DNA from: Phyllobacteriaceae bacterium
Lineage (GTDB): Bacteria; Pseudomonadota; Alphaproteobacteria; Rhizobiales; Rhizobiaceae
NCBI GenBank assembly: GCA_024742765.1
Contig: JANSXT010000007.1
Span: 103,132 to 167,131, forward strand
Length of the DNA: 64,000 bases
Direction of reading: 5' to 3'
Shown: in pieces, positions 46,245 to 55,914 of the stretch
How the letters are laid out: each line of letters opens with the position of its first letter
Position numbering within the stretch: position 1 is the stretch's first letter
Made by a program: the position numbers and the translations under genes
Notes under the pieces: generated by a model
The model's input: the letters and a program-made list of their open reading frames with translations, nothing else
What the model was told of the DNA's origin: nothing
Databases searched by the model: none

Positions 46245-46373
46245 ACCTGAGGCAAACTGGAAGTTGAGTCAATCGAAGGGACTTGTTTTGATTGTGCCCG
46301 CCAATTGCTGAGCCATGGTTGGTCAATCCTGGCGCCCCTCGACTCGCACTCGCGCCCGCGCTAAGCGGTGGCG

Positions 46374-47051
46374 ATGAGCCTGGACATCAAAATCTGCGGT
46401 CTTTCGACACCGGACGCCATCGATGCGGCAGCCGCCGGCGGCGCAAGCCATGCCGGTTTCATCTTCTTTGACAAGTCGCCGCGCAACGTCACGCCGGACG
46501 CTGCAGCGCCCCTTGCGGCGCATGCGAAGCGTGCTGGTGTCTCGACCGTTGCGGTGACCGTCGACGCCGATGATGACACGCTCGACCGGATCGTGCAGAC
46601 GGCCCGGCCGGACATGCTGCAATTGCATGGACGCGAAAGCGCCGAACGGGTTGCCGCGGTGAAGGTGCGCCACGGCCTGCCGGTGATGAAGGCGTTCGCC
46701 ATTTCCGGCCGCGATGATCTGAAGAAGCTGGATGCGTATCGCGGCGTCGCCGACCGTTTTCTGCTCGACGCAAAGCCGCCAAAGGGATCGGACCTTCCCG
46801 GCGGCAACGGCGTCAGCTTCGATTGGTCGCTTTTGGCTTCGCTTGACGCGGACACGGACTATATGCTGTCGGGCGGTCTCGATGCAGGCAACATCGCCGA
46901 GGCGCTGGGGATCGCCAACCCGCCGGGGATCGATGTCTCCTCGGGCGTTGAAAGCGCGCCGGGCATCAAGGACACGGCCCTGATCGAGGCGTTTTTTCTG
47001 GCGGTCGCCGAGGCGCGCGAACAGCGGCAGACCGCCGCTTTGGGAGTTTGA
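46374..47051 (+). CDS. trpF: Phosphoribosylanthranilate isomerase
   Basis: A 225-residue TIM-barrel enzyme of tryptophan synthesis (PRA to CdRP). Diagnostic parts are [28 protein letters not shown] (catalytic Cys in KICG), [24 protein letters not shown] and the phosphate-binding [14 protein letters not shown] with [18 protein letters not shown] at 46374 is preferred to GTG at 46368; both ribosome sites are weak. It is divergent from the RiPP precursor and first in the trpF-trpB-arsC-trpA-accD-folC run. Confidence 0.95.
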   Translation: MSLDIKICGLSTPDAIDAAAAGGASHAGFIFFDKSPRNVTPDAAAPLAAHAKRAGVSTVAVTVDADDDTLDRIVQTARPDMLQLHGRESAERVAAVKVRHGLPVMKAFAISGRDDLKKLDAYRGVADRFLLDAKPPKGSDLPGGNGVSFDWSLLASLDADTDYMLSGGLDAGNIAEALGIANPPGIDVSSGVESAPGIKDTALIEAFFLAVAEAREQRQTAALGV

Positions 47052-47053
47052 CG

Positions 47054-48274
47054 ATGAACAAGCCACCTGAACCCAATTCCTTTCGCACCGGGCCTGACGA
47101 ACAGGGCATGTTCGGCATTTTCGGCGGCCGCTTCGTCGCCGAGACGCTGATGCCGCTGATCCTCGATCTGCAGGACAAGTGGAACGAGGCCAAGACCGAT
47201 CCGGACTTCCAGGCCGAATTGCAGCATCTGAACACGCATTACACCGGCCGGCCCTCGCCGATCTATTTCGCCGAGCGGCTGACCGAGCATCTGGGCGGCG
47301 CGAAAATCTACTTCAAGCGCGACGAGCTGAACCACACCGGCTCGCACAAGATCAACAATTGCCTCGGCCAGATCCTCCTCGCCAAGCGGATGGGCAAGAC
47401 GCGGATCATCGCCGAGACCGGTGCCGGCCAGCATGGCGTGGCCTCGGCAACGGTTGCCGCACGGTTCGGCTTTCCCTGCCATGTCTATATGGGCGCCACA
47501 GACATTGACCGGCAGGCGCCCAACGTCTTCCGCATGAAGCTCTTGGGCGCCGAAGTGACCCCGGTGACCGCCGGCAACGGCACGCTTAAGGACGCCATGA
47601 ACGAGGCGCTGCGCGACTGGGTCACCAATGTCGAGAGCACCTATTACATCATCGGCACTGCCGCCGGACCGCACCCTTATCCGGAGATGGTGCGCGAGTT
47701 CCAGTCGGTGATCGGCAAGGAGACCAGAGAGCAGATTGTCGAGAACGAGGGCCGCTTGCCCGACATGCTGGTCGCCGCCGTCGGTGGCGGCTCCAACGCG
47801 ATCGGCCTGTTCCACCCCTTCCTCGACGACAAGGACATCCAGATCGTCGGCGTCGAAGCGGGCGGCAAGGGGCTCGACACACCCGAACACTGCGCTTCGC
47901 TGACCGCCGGCTCGCCGGGCGTCTTGCATGGCAACCGCACCTATCTGTTGCAGGATGGCGACGGCCAGATCGAGGAAGGCCATTCGATCTCGGCCGGTCT
48001 CGACTATCCCGGCATCGGTCCCGAACATTCCTATCTGAAGGAAACCGGCCGCGTCGACTATGTGCCGATCATGGACACCGAGGCGCTGGACGCCTTCCAA
48101 CTCCTGTCGAAGATCGAGGGCATCATCCCGGCGCTCGAACCCAGCCACGCGCTGGCCGAGGTGATCAAGCGCGCGCCCAAGATGGGCAAGGACCAGATCA
48201 TCGTCATGAATTTGTGCGGCCGGGGCGACAAGGATGTGTTCGCCGTCGGCAAGCGCCTGGGATTTGAGATGTGA
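47054..48274 (+). CDS. trpB: Tryptophan synthase beta subunit
   Basis: A 406-residue PLP enzyme that condenses indole and serine. The Schiff-base Lys lies in [13 protein letters not shown], the substrate carboxylate loop is [16 protein letters not shown], and [13 protein letters not shown] is the phosphate-binding glycine loop, followed by [23 protein letters not shown] seven bases before the ATG at 47054 sets the start, just after the trpF stop. It works with trpA, but an ArsC-family gene intervenes. Confidence 0.97.
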   Translation: MNKPPEPNSFRTGPDEQGMFGIFGGRFVAETLMPLILDLQDKWNEAKTDPDFQAELQHLNTHYTGRPSPIYFAERLTEHLGGAKIYFKRDELNHTGSHKINNCLGQILLAKRMGKTRIIAETGAGQHGVASATVAARFGFPCHVYMGATDIDRQAPNVFRMKLLGAEVTPVTAGNGTLKDAMNEALRDWVTNVESTYYIIGTAAGPHPYPEMVREFQSVIGKETREQIVENEGRLPDMLVAAVGGGSNAIGLFHPFLDDKDIQIVGVEAGGKGLDTPEHCASLTAGSPGVLHGNRTYLLQDGDGQIEEGHSISAGLDYPGIGPEHSYLKETGRVDYVPIMDTEALDAFQLLSKIEGIIPALEPSHALAEVIKRAPKMGKDQIIVMNLCGRGDKDVFAVGKRLGFEM

Positions 48275-48276
48275 CC

Positions 48277-48696
48277 ATGACCATCACCATCTATCACAAC
48301 CCCAAATGCGGCACCTCCCGCAACACGCTGGCGATGATCCGCGCGTCGGGCGAAGAGCCCGAGGTGATCGAATATCTGAAAACACCGCCGGGCCGGGACA
48401 AGCTCGTCGAGCTGATCGCGGCCACCGGACTTTCCGTGCGCGAAGTGTTGCGCAAGAAGGGCACGCCCTACGAGGAACTCGGGCTCGACGATCCCAAATG
48501 GACGGACGACCAGCTCATCGATTTCATGGTCGAACACCCGATCCTGATGAACCGGCCGATCGTCGTCACGCCGCTCGGAACGGTCCTGTCGCGGCCTTCC
48601 GAAAAGGTGCTGGAGGTGTTGCCGAACGCGGACAATGTCGGCACCTTCACAAAGGAAGACGGCGAGATCGTCGGCAAATCCGAGCCAAACGCATGA
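48277..48696 (+). CDS. ArsC-family (glutaredoxin-type) arsenate reductase-like protein
   Basis: A 139-residue thioredoxin-fold protein. The catalytic loop is [17 protein letters not shown] with Cys11. Arg residues of the oxyanion pocket are probably those in VREVLRKKG and [17 protein letters not shown], as in plasmid ArsC. It would reduce arsenate to arsenite with glutathione and glutaredoxin. The family also includes Spx-like regulators, but the intact CGTSRN loop and Arg set favour a reductase. The gene sits between trpB (2-nt gap) and trpA (ATGA overlap), an unusual place; no arsenite exporter or ArsR is nearby. Confidence 0.87.
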   Translation: MTITIYHNPKCGTSRNTLAMIRASGEEPEVIEYLKTPPGRDKLVELIAATGLSVREVLRKKGTPYEELGLDDPKWTDDQLIDFMVEHPILMNRPIVVTPLGTVLSRPSEKVLEVLPNADNVGTFTKEDGEIVGKSEPNA

Positions 48697-49532
48697 CCAA
48701 TCGTTTCGACACGCTCTTTGCGCGCCTATCCGATGAAGGCCGCCCGGCACTTGTCACCTATGTCATGGGCGGCGATCCCGATTACGACACATCCCTGTCG
48801 ATCATGAAGGCGCTGCCGGACGCAGGCGCCGACATCATCGAACTGGGCATGCCCTTTTCCGACCCGATGGCCGACGGGCCGGCGATCCAGATGGCCGGGC
48901 AACGCGCGCTCAAGGGCGGGCAGACGCTCGCCCGCACGCTTGAGATGGTCAAGGCCTTCCGCGAGACCGACACCGACACGCCGATCGTCCTGATGGGCTA
49001 TTACAACCCGGTCTATATCTATGGCGTCGACCGGTTCCTCGAAGATGCGAACGCCGCCGGCATTGACGGGCTGATCATTGTCGATCTGCCTCCCGAAATG
49101 GATGATGAACTGTGCATTCCGGCGCTTAAGGCCGGCATCAGCTTCATCCGGCTGGCGACCCCGACCACCGACGACAAGCGCCTGCCGGCCGTGCTCGCCA
49201 ACACGTCCGGCTTTGTCTATTACGTCTCTATGACCGGCATCACCGGATCGGCCATTGCCGATACGTCAGCCGTGGGCGAAGCGGTCACCCGCATCAAGGG
49301 CCACACGCCGCTGCCGGTCTGCGTCGGTTTCGGCGTCAAGACCGCCGAACAGGCCCGGCTGATCGGACGCGATGCGGACGGCGTCGTGGTCGGCACGGCC
49401 ATCGTCCAGGCCATCGTCAATTCGCTGGACGGCGAGGGGCGCGCGACGGCTGACACGGTCGCCGCGGTCACCACGCTTGTCGGTGGCCTTGCCGCCGGCG
49501 TCCGGTCCGCGCGCCTTGAAGCCGCCGAATAG
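48693..49532 (+). CDS. trpA: Tryptophan synthase alpha subunit
   Basis: A 279-residue TIM-barrel enzyme releasing indole from indole-3-glycerol phosphate. The catalytic Glu and Asp are in [17 protein letters not shown] and [12 protein letters not shown], with [14 protein letters not shown] and [10 protein letters not shown] forming the phosphate site. The ATG overlaps the arsC-like stop (ATGA). Open frame further upstream is a shadow of the arsC-like gene. accD follows after 33 bp. Confidence 0.96.
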   Translation: MTNRFDTLFARLSDEGRPALVTYVMGGDPDYDTSLSIMKALPDAGADIIELGMPFSDPMADGPAIQMAGQRALKGGQTLARTLEMVKAFRETDTDTPIVLMGYYNPVYIYGVDRFLEDANAAGIDGLIIVDLPPEMDDELCIPALKAGISFIRLATPTTDDKRLPAVLANTSGFVYYVSMTGITGSAIADTSAVGEAVTRIKGHTPLPVCVGFGVKTAEQARLIGRDADGVVVGTAIVQAIVNSLDGEGRATADTVAAVTTLVGGLAAGVRSARLEAAE

Positions 49533-49565
49533 CGGGTCCACATTGACCCAAAACGGGAATCGGTC

Positions 49566-50582
49566 ATGAACTGGATCACCAATTACGTCCGTCCGCGCCT
49601 CAACTCCATGCTGGGGCGGCGCGAAACGCCGGAAAATCTCTGGATCAAGTGCCCCGAGACCGGCGAGATGGTCTTCCACGCCGATGTCGAGGAAAATCAG
49701 TGGGTGATCCCGGTCTCCGGGCATCACATGAAGATCGCCGCGCGCCAGCGGCTCACCCATTTTTATGATGATGGCGCGTTCGAGGAGATCGCCAATCCGG
49801 AGGTGGCGCAGGATCCGCTGCGCTTCCGCGACCAGAAGAAATATGCCGATCGGCTGCGCGAGAACCGGCTGAAGACCGGCCTCGAAGATTCCATCATCAA
49901 CGCGACCGGCAAGCTCGAAGGCATGGACATCGTCACCACCGTGCACGATTTCACCTTCATGGGCGGCTCGCTTGGCATGGCCGCGGGCGAAGCGATCATT
50001 CGCGGCTTTGAGACGGCCGTCGAGAAGAAGTGCCCGCTTGTGCTGTTCGCCGCCTCGGGCGGCGCGCGCATGCAGGAGGGCATCCTGTCGTTGATGCAAT
50101 TGCCGCGCACGACGGTCGCGGTCGAAATGCTGAAAGAAGCCGGCCTGCCCTATATCGTCGTCCTGACCAATCCGACGACCGGCGGCGTCTCGGCCTCCTA
50201 TGCCATGCTCGGCGACATTCATATCGCCGAACCGGGCGCGGTGATCGGCTTTGCCGGCGCGCGGGTCATCGAACAGACCATCCGCGAAAAGCTGCCCGAA
50301 GGCTTCCAGCGTGCCGAATATCTGCTTGATCACGGTATGGTCGACATGGTCGTGCCGCGCACGGAGTTGCGGCCGACCATCGCCCGCCTGCTCCGCATGC
50401 TGACCAAACAGGACGTGCCGGCCACCGAAGCGGTCGAGCAGGCCGCGATCATGGACGAGACCGGCGCGGTCGACACGGTGCCGGTCGCCGAGCCCGAAGA
50501 TGCGACGACGACAGGTGCCGTCGAGACCGAAATTCTCGAACCGGCCGAGGCGACGTCCCAAAAGCCTTCGCCCAGCTTCTGA
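49566..50582 (+). CDS. accD: Acetyl-CoA carboxylase carboxyltransferase beta subunit
   Basis: A 338-residue subunit that transfers the carboxyl group from biotin to acetyl-CoA in fatty-acid synthesis. The crotonase-like core has [30 protein letters not shown] and [16 protein letters not shown]. The N-terminal zinc ribbon that has four cysteines in E. coli is degenerate here: only Cys29 in [14 protein letters not shown] remains, a pattern I recall from other rhizobia. An acidic, low-complexity tail of about 50 residues follows the core. It lies between trpA and folC. Confidence 0.95.
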   Translation: MNWITNYVRPRLNSMLGRRETPENLWIKCPETGEMVFHADVEENQWVIPVSGHHMKIAARQRLTHFYDDGAFEEIANPEVAQDPLRFRDQKKYADRLRENRLKTGLEDSIINATGKLEGMDIVTTVHDFTFMGGSLGMAAGEAIIRGFETAVEKKCPLVLFAASGGARMQEGILSLMQLPRTTVAVEMLKEAGLPYIVVLTNPTTGGVSASYAMLGDIHIAEPGAVIGFAGARVIEQTIREKLPEGFQRAEYLLDHGMVDMVVPRTELRPTIARLLRMLTKQDVPATEAVEQAAIMDETGAVDTVPVAEPEDATTTGAVETEILEPAEATSQKPSPSF

Positions 50583-50594
50583 CGGAGCGCGGCC

Positions 50595-51959
50595 ATGGCA
50601 AGCGACCATCATCCGCCCGCCGCGCCGGGCAGGGACCTTGTGTCGACGGACGATGCCACGCGCGCCATCGAAGCGCTGATGGCGCTCCACCCCAAGGGGT
50701 TCGATCTCTCACTTGGCCGCATCCGCCGTCTCCTCGGTGCGCTTGGCAACCCGCACACCGCTCTTCCGCCGGTCATTCACATTGCCGGCACCAACGGCAA
50801 GGGTTCGTGCGCTGCCTTCTGCCGCGCGCTGCTGGAAGCTTCCGGCCACGACACGCATATGCACATCTCGCCGCACCTCGTGCGCTGGCACGAGCGATTC
50901 CGCCTTGCCGGTACGCTGGCCGACGATGCGATGCTGGCCGATGCGGTGCGCCGCGTCGCCGATGCCAATGACGGCCGCAAGATCACCGTCTTCGAGATCC
51001 TGACGGCGGTGATGTTCGTCCTGTTCAGCGAGCACGAGGCCGACGCGGCAATCGTCGAGGTGGGTCTTGGCGGCCGGGCCGATGCGACCAATGTCATCGA
51101 ACGGCCGGCAGTCAGCGTGATCATGCCGATCGGCTATGACCATCAGGCCTATCTCGGCGACACGATCGAACTGATCGCCGGCGAAAAGGCCGGCATCATG
51201 AAGCCCGGCGCACCGGTCGTCATCGGCGCCCAGCCCCATTCGGAAGCGCGCGACGAACTGGTGACCCGCGCCGAGGCGCTGGGCTGTGACGCGCACATTT
51301 ATGGCGAACATTTCATCGCCTTCGAGGAGCATGGCCGGCTCGTCTATCAGGATACGGACGGTCTGCTGGACCTTCCCTTGCCGGCTCTGCCTGGACGTCA
51401 TCAGCTTTCCAATGCGGCGGCCGCGATCGCCGCGCTGCGCGCCGGCGGGTTTGCGCTGACTGAAGCCGCGGCCGAAGCGGCGATGCAGGCGGTCGACTGG
51501 CCCGCGCGGCTTCAGCGTCTGACCGAAGGCGATCTGGTGGCCAAGGCGCCCAAGGGCGCCGAGATATGGCTCGATGGTGGCCACAATCCGGACGGCGCAA
51601 CGATGGCGGCCGAGCATCTGGCCGCGCGCGAGGAGCAGGTCGAGCGGCCGCTCTTCATGATCGCGGGCATGCTCAACACCAAGGACGCGGTGGGCTATTT
51701 CCGTGTCTTTGCCGGCCTTGTCCGGCATGTCTTCACAGTCCCGGTGCCCGGCAGCGATGCCGGTGTCGATCCGGGCTTTCTTGCCGACCAGGCTCTTGAA
51801 GCGGGATTGTCGGCCGAGCCGATGGAGAGCGTGTCGGCGGCGCTCGGCCTCCTGGCCGAGAGCTGGAACGGGCTGGAACGCCCGCCACGCATCCTGATAT
51901 GCGGCTCGCTCTATCTGGCCGGCGACGTGCTGCGCGAGAACGGCACACCGCCAAGGTGA
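50595..51959 (+). CDS. folC: Folylpolyglutamate/dihydrofolate synthase
   Basis: A 454-residue Mur-ligase-like ATPase that adds glutamates to folates and may also make dihydrofolate. The P-loop is HIAGTNGKGSCAAF, followed by HISPHLVRWHERF, EVGLGGRADATN, GEKAGIMKPGAP with the carbamylated-Lys region, and the C-terminal LDGGHNPDGA. The start is 12 bp after the accD stop. A terminator after the gene closes the plus-strand run. Confidence 0.95.
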   Translation: MASDHHPPAAPGRDLVSTDDATRAIEALMALHPKGFDLSLGRIRRLLGALGNPHTALPPVIHIAGTNGKGSCAAFCRALLEASGHDTHMHISPHLVRWHERFRLAGTLADDAMLADAVRRVADANDGRKITVFEILTAVMFVLFSEHEADAAIVEVGLGGRADATNVIERPAVSVIMPIGYDHQAYLGDTIELIAGEKAGIMKPGAPVVIGAQPHSEARDELVTRAEALGCDAHIYGEHFIAFEEHGRLVYQDTDGLLDLPLPALPGRHQLSNAAAAIAALRAGGFALTEAAAEAAMQAVDWPARLQRLTEGDLVAKAPKGAEIWLDGGHNPDGATMAAEHLAAREEQVERPLFMIAGMLNTKDAVGYFRVFAGLVRHVFTVPVPGSDAGVDPGFLADQALEAGLSAEPMESVSAALGLLAESWNGLERPPRILICGSLYLAGDVLRENGTPPR

Positions 51960-51966
51960 CGGACAC

Positions 51967-51992
51967 AAAAAACCCGGCGCAAAGGCCGGGTT
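51967..51992. terminator. Bidirectional intrinsic terminator between folC and trxA
   Basis: A perfect 8-bp stem AACCCGGC/GCCGGGTT with loop GCAAAG. An A-run at 51967-51972 gives a T-tract for the trxA transcript; the folC side has only a weak TTCTC. Confidence 0.85.
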
Positions 51993-52017
51993 CTCGCATA
52001 AGTCTGTGCTGGCTGCT

Positions 52018-52341
52018 TCAGGCGATCGCGCCCTTCATCCAGTCCGACAATTTGCCCTTGGGCACCGCGCCGATCATCTGGTCGACCACTTCGCCGCCCT
52101 TGAACATGTAGAGCGTCGGGATCGAGCGGATGCCGTACTGCGCGGCGATCTGCGGGTTCTCGTCAATATTGACCTTGGCGATCTTGACCTGACCGTCCAG
52201 TTCGCCGGACAATTCTTCCAGCGCCGGTGCGATCATCTTGCACGGGCCGCACCATTCCGCCCAGAAATCCACGACCACCGGTTCGTTGGCGCCGAGCACG
52301 TCGGCCTCGAAATTGTTGGTATCGATCTTCACGGTCGCCAT
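52018..52341 (-). CDS. trxA: Thioredoxin
   Basis: A 107-residue dithiol oxidoreductase with [18 protein letters not shown] (redox Cys31 and Cys34), the cis-Pro segment [12 protein letters not shown], and [13 protein letters not shown] near the end. It reduces disulfides in the cytosol, including ribonucleotide reductase. The ATG at 52341 gives the standard length; ten upstream codons are open but not family-like. It follows addA on the same strand by 78 bp. Confidence 0.97.
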   Translation of the reverse strand: MATVKIDTNNFEADVLGANEPVVVDFWAEWCGPCKMIAPALEELSGELDGQVKIAKVNIDENPQIAAQYGIRSIPTLYMFKGGEVVDQMIGAVPKGKLSDWMKGAIA

Positions 52342-52419
52342 TGCGGCCTCCTTCTGATGTCTGGCCCGCATGTGGGCCGGATCGGACGCATGTTCAAGCC
52401 CGTACCTATAGGCCGATTC

Positions 52420-55400
52420 TCACGATTGTGCGAGAGCGTCCAGGGCCGAAGCGAGCCTGTCGCCCGCAACCTCGATCATTGCCGGCCCGGCGGTGAACAG
52501 CAAAAGCGCGCGCACGTTTTTGCCCGGATAGAGCGGAGCGACAAGCGCCTTGTAGAGCGCCATCTGCCGCGCATGGGCTTCGGCGACCGCATCGCCGTTT
52601 TCCGGCACATGCCGGCCGGTCTTGTAATCGACGATCAGCACCGTGTCGCCGACCACCGCCAGCCGATCGATCACGCCGGAAACGGCCCGCTCTTCGCCGC
52701 CGAGATCGAGCGTGCCCATCAGGGACACTTCGGCGATCGATTCCGGCGCGAACAGCGGCGCATGGCGCGGATCGTCCAGCACGCCGAACACCTGGGCGAG
52801 CAGCGCGTCGACCTCGCCGATGTCCATTCCGGGCGCCGTCATCGCGCACCATTGCCGCGCCCGGTCTTGCCGCTCGTCAGGCTCGATCGCCGGCAGCATC
52901 TGCAACAGTGTGTGGATCAGCGTGCCGCGCAGCGCCGCCGATCCGCCCGCTGTTCGGCCACCCTCATCCAGCAGCGACACGCTGCCCATCTCCGCGGCGT
53001 CCGCCGACTCCGGCGAAACGGCAAGGCCCGACGCGCCCGACGGCACGAGCGGCCGCGCCGCTGGCGGTTCGGCGGGCGCCGGATCGGCAAAACCTTTAGG
53101 CAACGCAAATGCCTGTTTGCATTCGTCCGGCGCCGCTGGAGCGGCGGTAGGCACCGCGCCGAGCCCTGCCGGGAATTGCCAGACCGGTCCGTCATCACTC
53201 TCGATCACATCGCAATGGGGCTCCAGCGCAGAGAGAACCATGCCGTGCCATGTCGGCTCGGATGGCGCGTGAATGCCGCGATAGCCGGCGACGATCAGCC
53301 GATCGGCCGCGCGCGTCATGCCGACATAGAGCAGCCGCCGATATTCGTCCTGCGCGGCACGCTTCAGCCGTTCCAGCGATGCGGCGTGAACGTCCGAGCG
53401 CGCATCGGGCACGCCACGCCACAAAAGCGCTTCACGCGCGGCACCGGTTTCGCCGGGTAGGTCGACCGGCAGCAGCGCCGGTGCCTGACGCGCATCGAAC
53501 GGCGCGCTGCCGCGATCGACCAGAAAGACGATCGGCGCCTCCAGCCCCTTGGCACCGTGAACCGTCATGATCCGCACTTCGCCTTTGGCCTGGTCCATCT
53601 CGCGCTTGATCTCCGGCGCATAGAGATCGAGCGTGTTCAGAAAGGTTTCGAGCGCCGGCGGGCCGGTGCGCTCAGCGGCCAGCGTCAACGCCATGAACTC
53701 GTCGAGCACGTCGGCGGTTTCGGGACCCAGCCGACCGATCAGCTTCTCGCGTCCCGCACAGGCCGACAGCACATGGGCATAAAATTCATGCACCGGCCAG
53801 CGCAGCGCCTTGTCCGCCCAGTCGGCAAGCTGTGCGGCAATGGCCGCATGTGTCGCGTCATCGGCCAGCCGCGACCAGAGGGTTGCACCCTTGCGGCCAT
53901 GGGCGAGCGCGAACAAATCATCGTCGTCACATCCGAAGAGCGGGCTCTTGAGCAGCGCGGCCAGCGACAGATCGTCGGCCCGGTTGAGCATGACACGGCC
54001 GAGCGCGATCAGGTCGAGCACGGCGATATGGCCGGTCAGCGCCAGCCGGTCGGCGCCGGCAACGGGGACGCCGCGATCCTTGAGCGCCCGCGACAGCGCA
54101 TTGACGAACCCGTCGCGTGACCGCACGAGAACCAGAATGTCATCCGGCGCGATCGGCCGACCCGTCGCCTCGAGGACCGTTCCCGTCCCGATCCATCCCT
54201 TGATCGTGTCGGCGATGCGGGTGGCAACGCGCAGGGACGGTTCTTCGACCGCATCCACGGGCGCGGTCCAGTCTTCGCCCGGATCACTCTTTTCCTTGGC
54301 GACCTGCTCCCAGATTTCGACCCGGCCCGGCTCGCCTTTCCGAAGCGAACGGTGCGCGGTCGGCAGGCCGTCGCGGGTCAGCCCGGCCCGGTTTTCCTCG
54401 GCTGCGAAGACATGGTCGACGGCTGCCAGCACCGCCTCGGTCGAGCGGAATGAGACCTGCAGTTCCACCGGTGCGAAGGGACGGTCCGCTTCGCCGGCCC
54501 GTTCGGCGAAATGCGCGCGGGTGCCCGCGAACTTGTCCGGATCGGCGCCCTGGAACGAATAGATCGACTGTTTCTCGTCGCCGACCGCAAAGACCGTGCG
54601 CAGTTCCGCCCGCGCCGCATCGCCGGCGAAGAACTCGTCGGCCAGCGTGCGGATCACGTCCCATTGGGCGGGGCTCGTGTCCTGCGCCTCGTCGACAAGG
54701 ATGTGATCGATGCCCTGATCGAGCTTGTAACGCACCCAGAGCGAGGCGCCGGTGCGTGTCAGAAGCGTTGCGGTGCGTGCGATCAGATCCTCGAAGTCGA
54801 GCAGGCCGCGCGCGCGCTTGAGCGCCTCGTAGCGGCCGATCAGCGCATCGGCAACGGCCAGAACGTCGAGCGTGCCCTCGATCTCGCGCAGCAAGTCGAG
54901 GCGGTTGCGGGCTTTTGCGATCCGGTCGGCTGCCGACAGATAGTCAGCCTCGAAAGCGGGCAGCGCCGCGACAATGTCGGCCGGAAACATGTTGTGTGTC
55001 GCCGGCGTGCCATCGGCCTTCAGAAACGCCTTGGCCAGCAGGGAGAGGCGCGTCAAAGCATCCGGCTCGGCTCCGGCATCGCGCAGTTTGGCGATGAATT
55101 TCAGATGGGTCTTTCGCGGCGATTTCGGCGCATGGGCGGCCGCCTCCAACCGGTCCAGATCGGCGTCGGCAAAGCCGTGTAACGGCCAGAGCGCGCCGGC
55201 GATGTCCGCCTCGTTTTCATCCGGCGCAAAGCCGAAGGCGGCGCGATAGGCTGCGCGCCGGTCCTCGCCGGGCGACAGTTCCCGCAACAGATCGGTGACC
55301 GCGATGCGGCGGCGCACGATCTCATCCAGCAGTTTCTCGACGCCGCTTTCCCCGGCAAAGGCCAGAAGCCGCATGACCGCCGCGCCCGCTTCGCCGCGCT

Positions 55401-55914
55401 GTGCCGCATCGGCCAGAAGCCCGCGCCGCGCCTGTGCGACGAGCAAGGCCTGCGCTTCGGCATCCAGCAGCTCGAAATGGCCGGCAATGTTGGCTTCGAG
55501 CGGAAACCGGTGCAGCAGCGCTTCGCAAAAAGCGTGGATCGTCTGGATCTTGAGCCCGCCGGGCGTTTCGAGCGCGCGGGCGAAAAGCGTCCGTGCAAAA
55601 GCGAGCGCCTCCCGCCCCGGCCGTTCGCCGGTGATCGCTGCCAGCTCGTCGCGCAATGCCGCATCGTCCATCGCCACCCAGGCGCCGAGCCGCTGGAACA
55701 CGCGGGTCTTCATCTCGGCGGCCGCCGCCTTGGTGTAGGTCAGGCACAGGATTTTTGACGGGTCCGTCCCCGACAAAAGGATGCGGATCACCCGAGTCGA
55801 CAGGACCCATGTCTTGCCCGAGCCGGCATTGGCCGACACCCAGGCCGAATTGGCCGGGTCCGCCGCGCGCGCCTGATCGGCACGGGTCCTATCGTCGGGA
55901 AGCGGTCTAGCCAT
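52420..55914 (-). CDS. addA: AddA, helicase-nuclease subunit of AddAB
   Basis: An 1164-residue UvrD-like helicase with C-terminal nuclease. Walker A is SANAGSGKT near residue 34, ILCLTYTKAAAAEMKTRV is motif Ia, HILVDEAQDTSP is motif II, AVGDEKQSIYSFQGADP is motif III, and IMTVHGAKGLEAPIVFLVD is motif V. The PD-(D/E)XK nuclease with GVIDRLAVVGDTVLIVDYKTG is near residue 1090. AddAB resects double-strand breaks for RecA loading, replacing RecBCD. It overlaps addB by 8 nt. Confidence 0.96.
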   Translation of the reverse strand: MARPLPDDRTRADQARAADPANSAWVSANAGSGKTWVLSTRVIRILLSGTDPSKILCLTYTKAAAAEMKTRVFQRLGAWVAMDDAALRDELAAITGERPGREALAFARTLFARALETPGGLKIQTIHAFCEALLHRFPLEANIAGHFELLDAEAQALLVAQARRGLLADAAQRGEAGAAVMRLLAFAGESGVEKLLDEIVRRRIAVTDLLRELSPGEDRRAAYRAAFGFAPDENEADIAGALWPLHGFADADLDRLEAAAHAPKSPRKTHLKFIAKLRDAGAEPDALTRLSLLAKAFLKADGTPATHNMFPADIVAALPAFEADYLSAADRIAKARNRLDLLREIEGTLDVLAVADALIGRYEALKRARGLLDFEDLIARTATLLTRTGASLWVRYKLDQGIDHILVDEAQDTSPAQWDVIRTLADEFFAGDAARAELRTVFAVGDEKQSIYSFQGADPDKFAGTRAHFAERAGEADRPFAPVELQVSFRSTEAVLAAVDHVFAAEENRAGLTRDGLPTAHRSLRKGEPGRVEIWEQVAKEKSDPGEDWTAPVDAVEEPSLRVATRIADTIKGWIGTGTVLEATGRPIAPDDILVLVRSRDGFVNALSRALKDRGVPVAGADRLALTGHIAVLDLIALGRVMLNRADDLSLAALLKSPLFGCDDDDLFALAHGRKGATLWSRLADDATHAAIAAQLADWADKALRWPVHEFYAHVLSACAGREKLIGRLGPETADVLDEFMALTLAAERTGPPALETFLNTLDLYAPEIKREMDQAKGEVRIMTVHGAKGLEAPIVFLVDRGSAPFDARQAPALLPVDLPGETGAAREALLWRGVPDARSDVHAASLERLKRAAQDEYRRLLYVGMTRAADRLIVAGYRGIHAPSEPTWHGMVLSALEPHCDVIESDDGPVWQFPAGLGAVPTAAPAAPDECKQAFALPKGFADPAPAEPPAARPLVPSGASGLAVSPESADAAEMGSVSLLDEGGRTAGGSAALRGTLIHTLLQMLPAIEPDERQDRARQWCAMTAPGMDIGEVDALLAQVFGVLDDPRHAPLFAPESIAEVSLMGTLDLGGEERAVSGVIDRLAVVGDTVLIVDYKTGRHVPENGDAVAEAHARQMALYKALVAPLYPGKNVRALLLFTAGPAMIEVAGDRLASALDALAQS

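Noticed and set aside
46141..46326. 61-codon minus-strand frame overlapping the RiPP precursor start
   Set aside because: Out of frame with the precursor, no ribosome site and no repeat or leader features.
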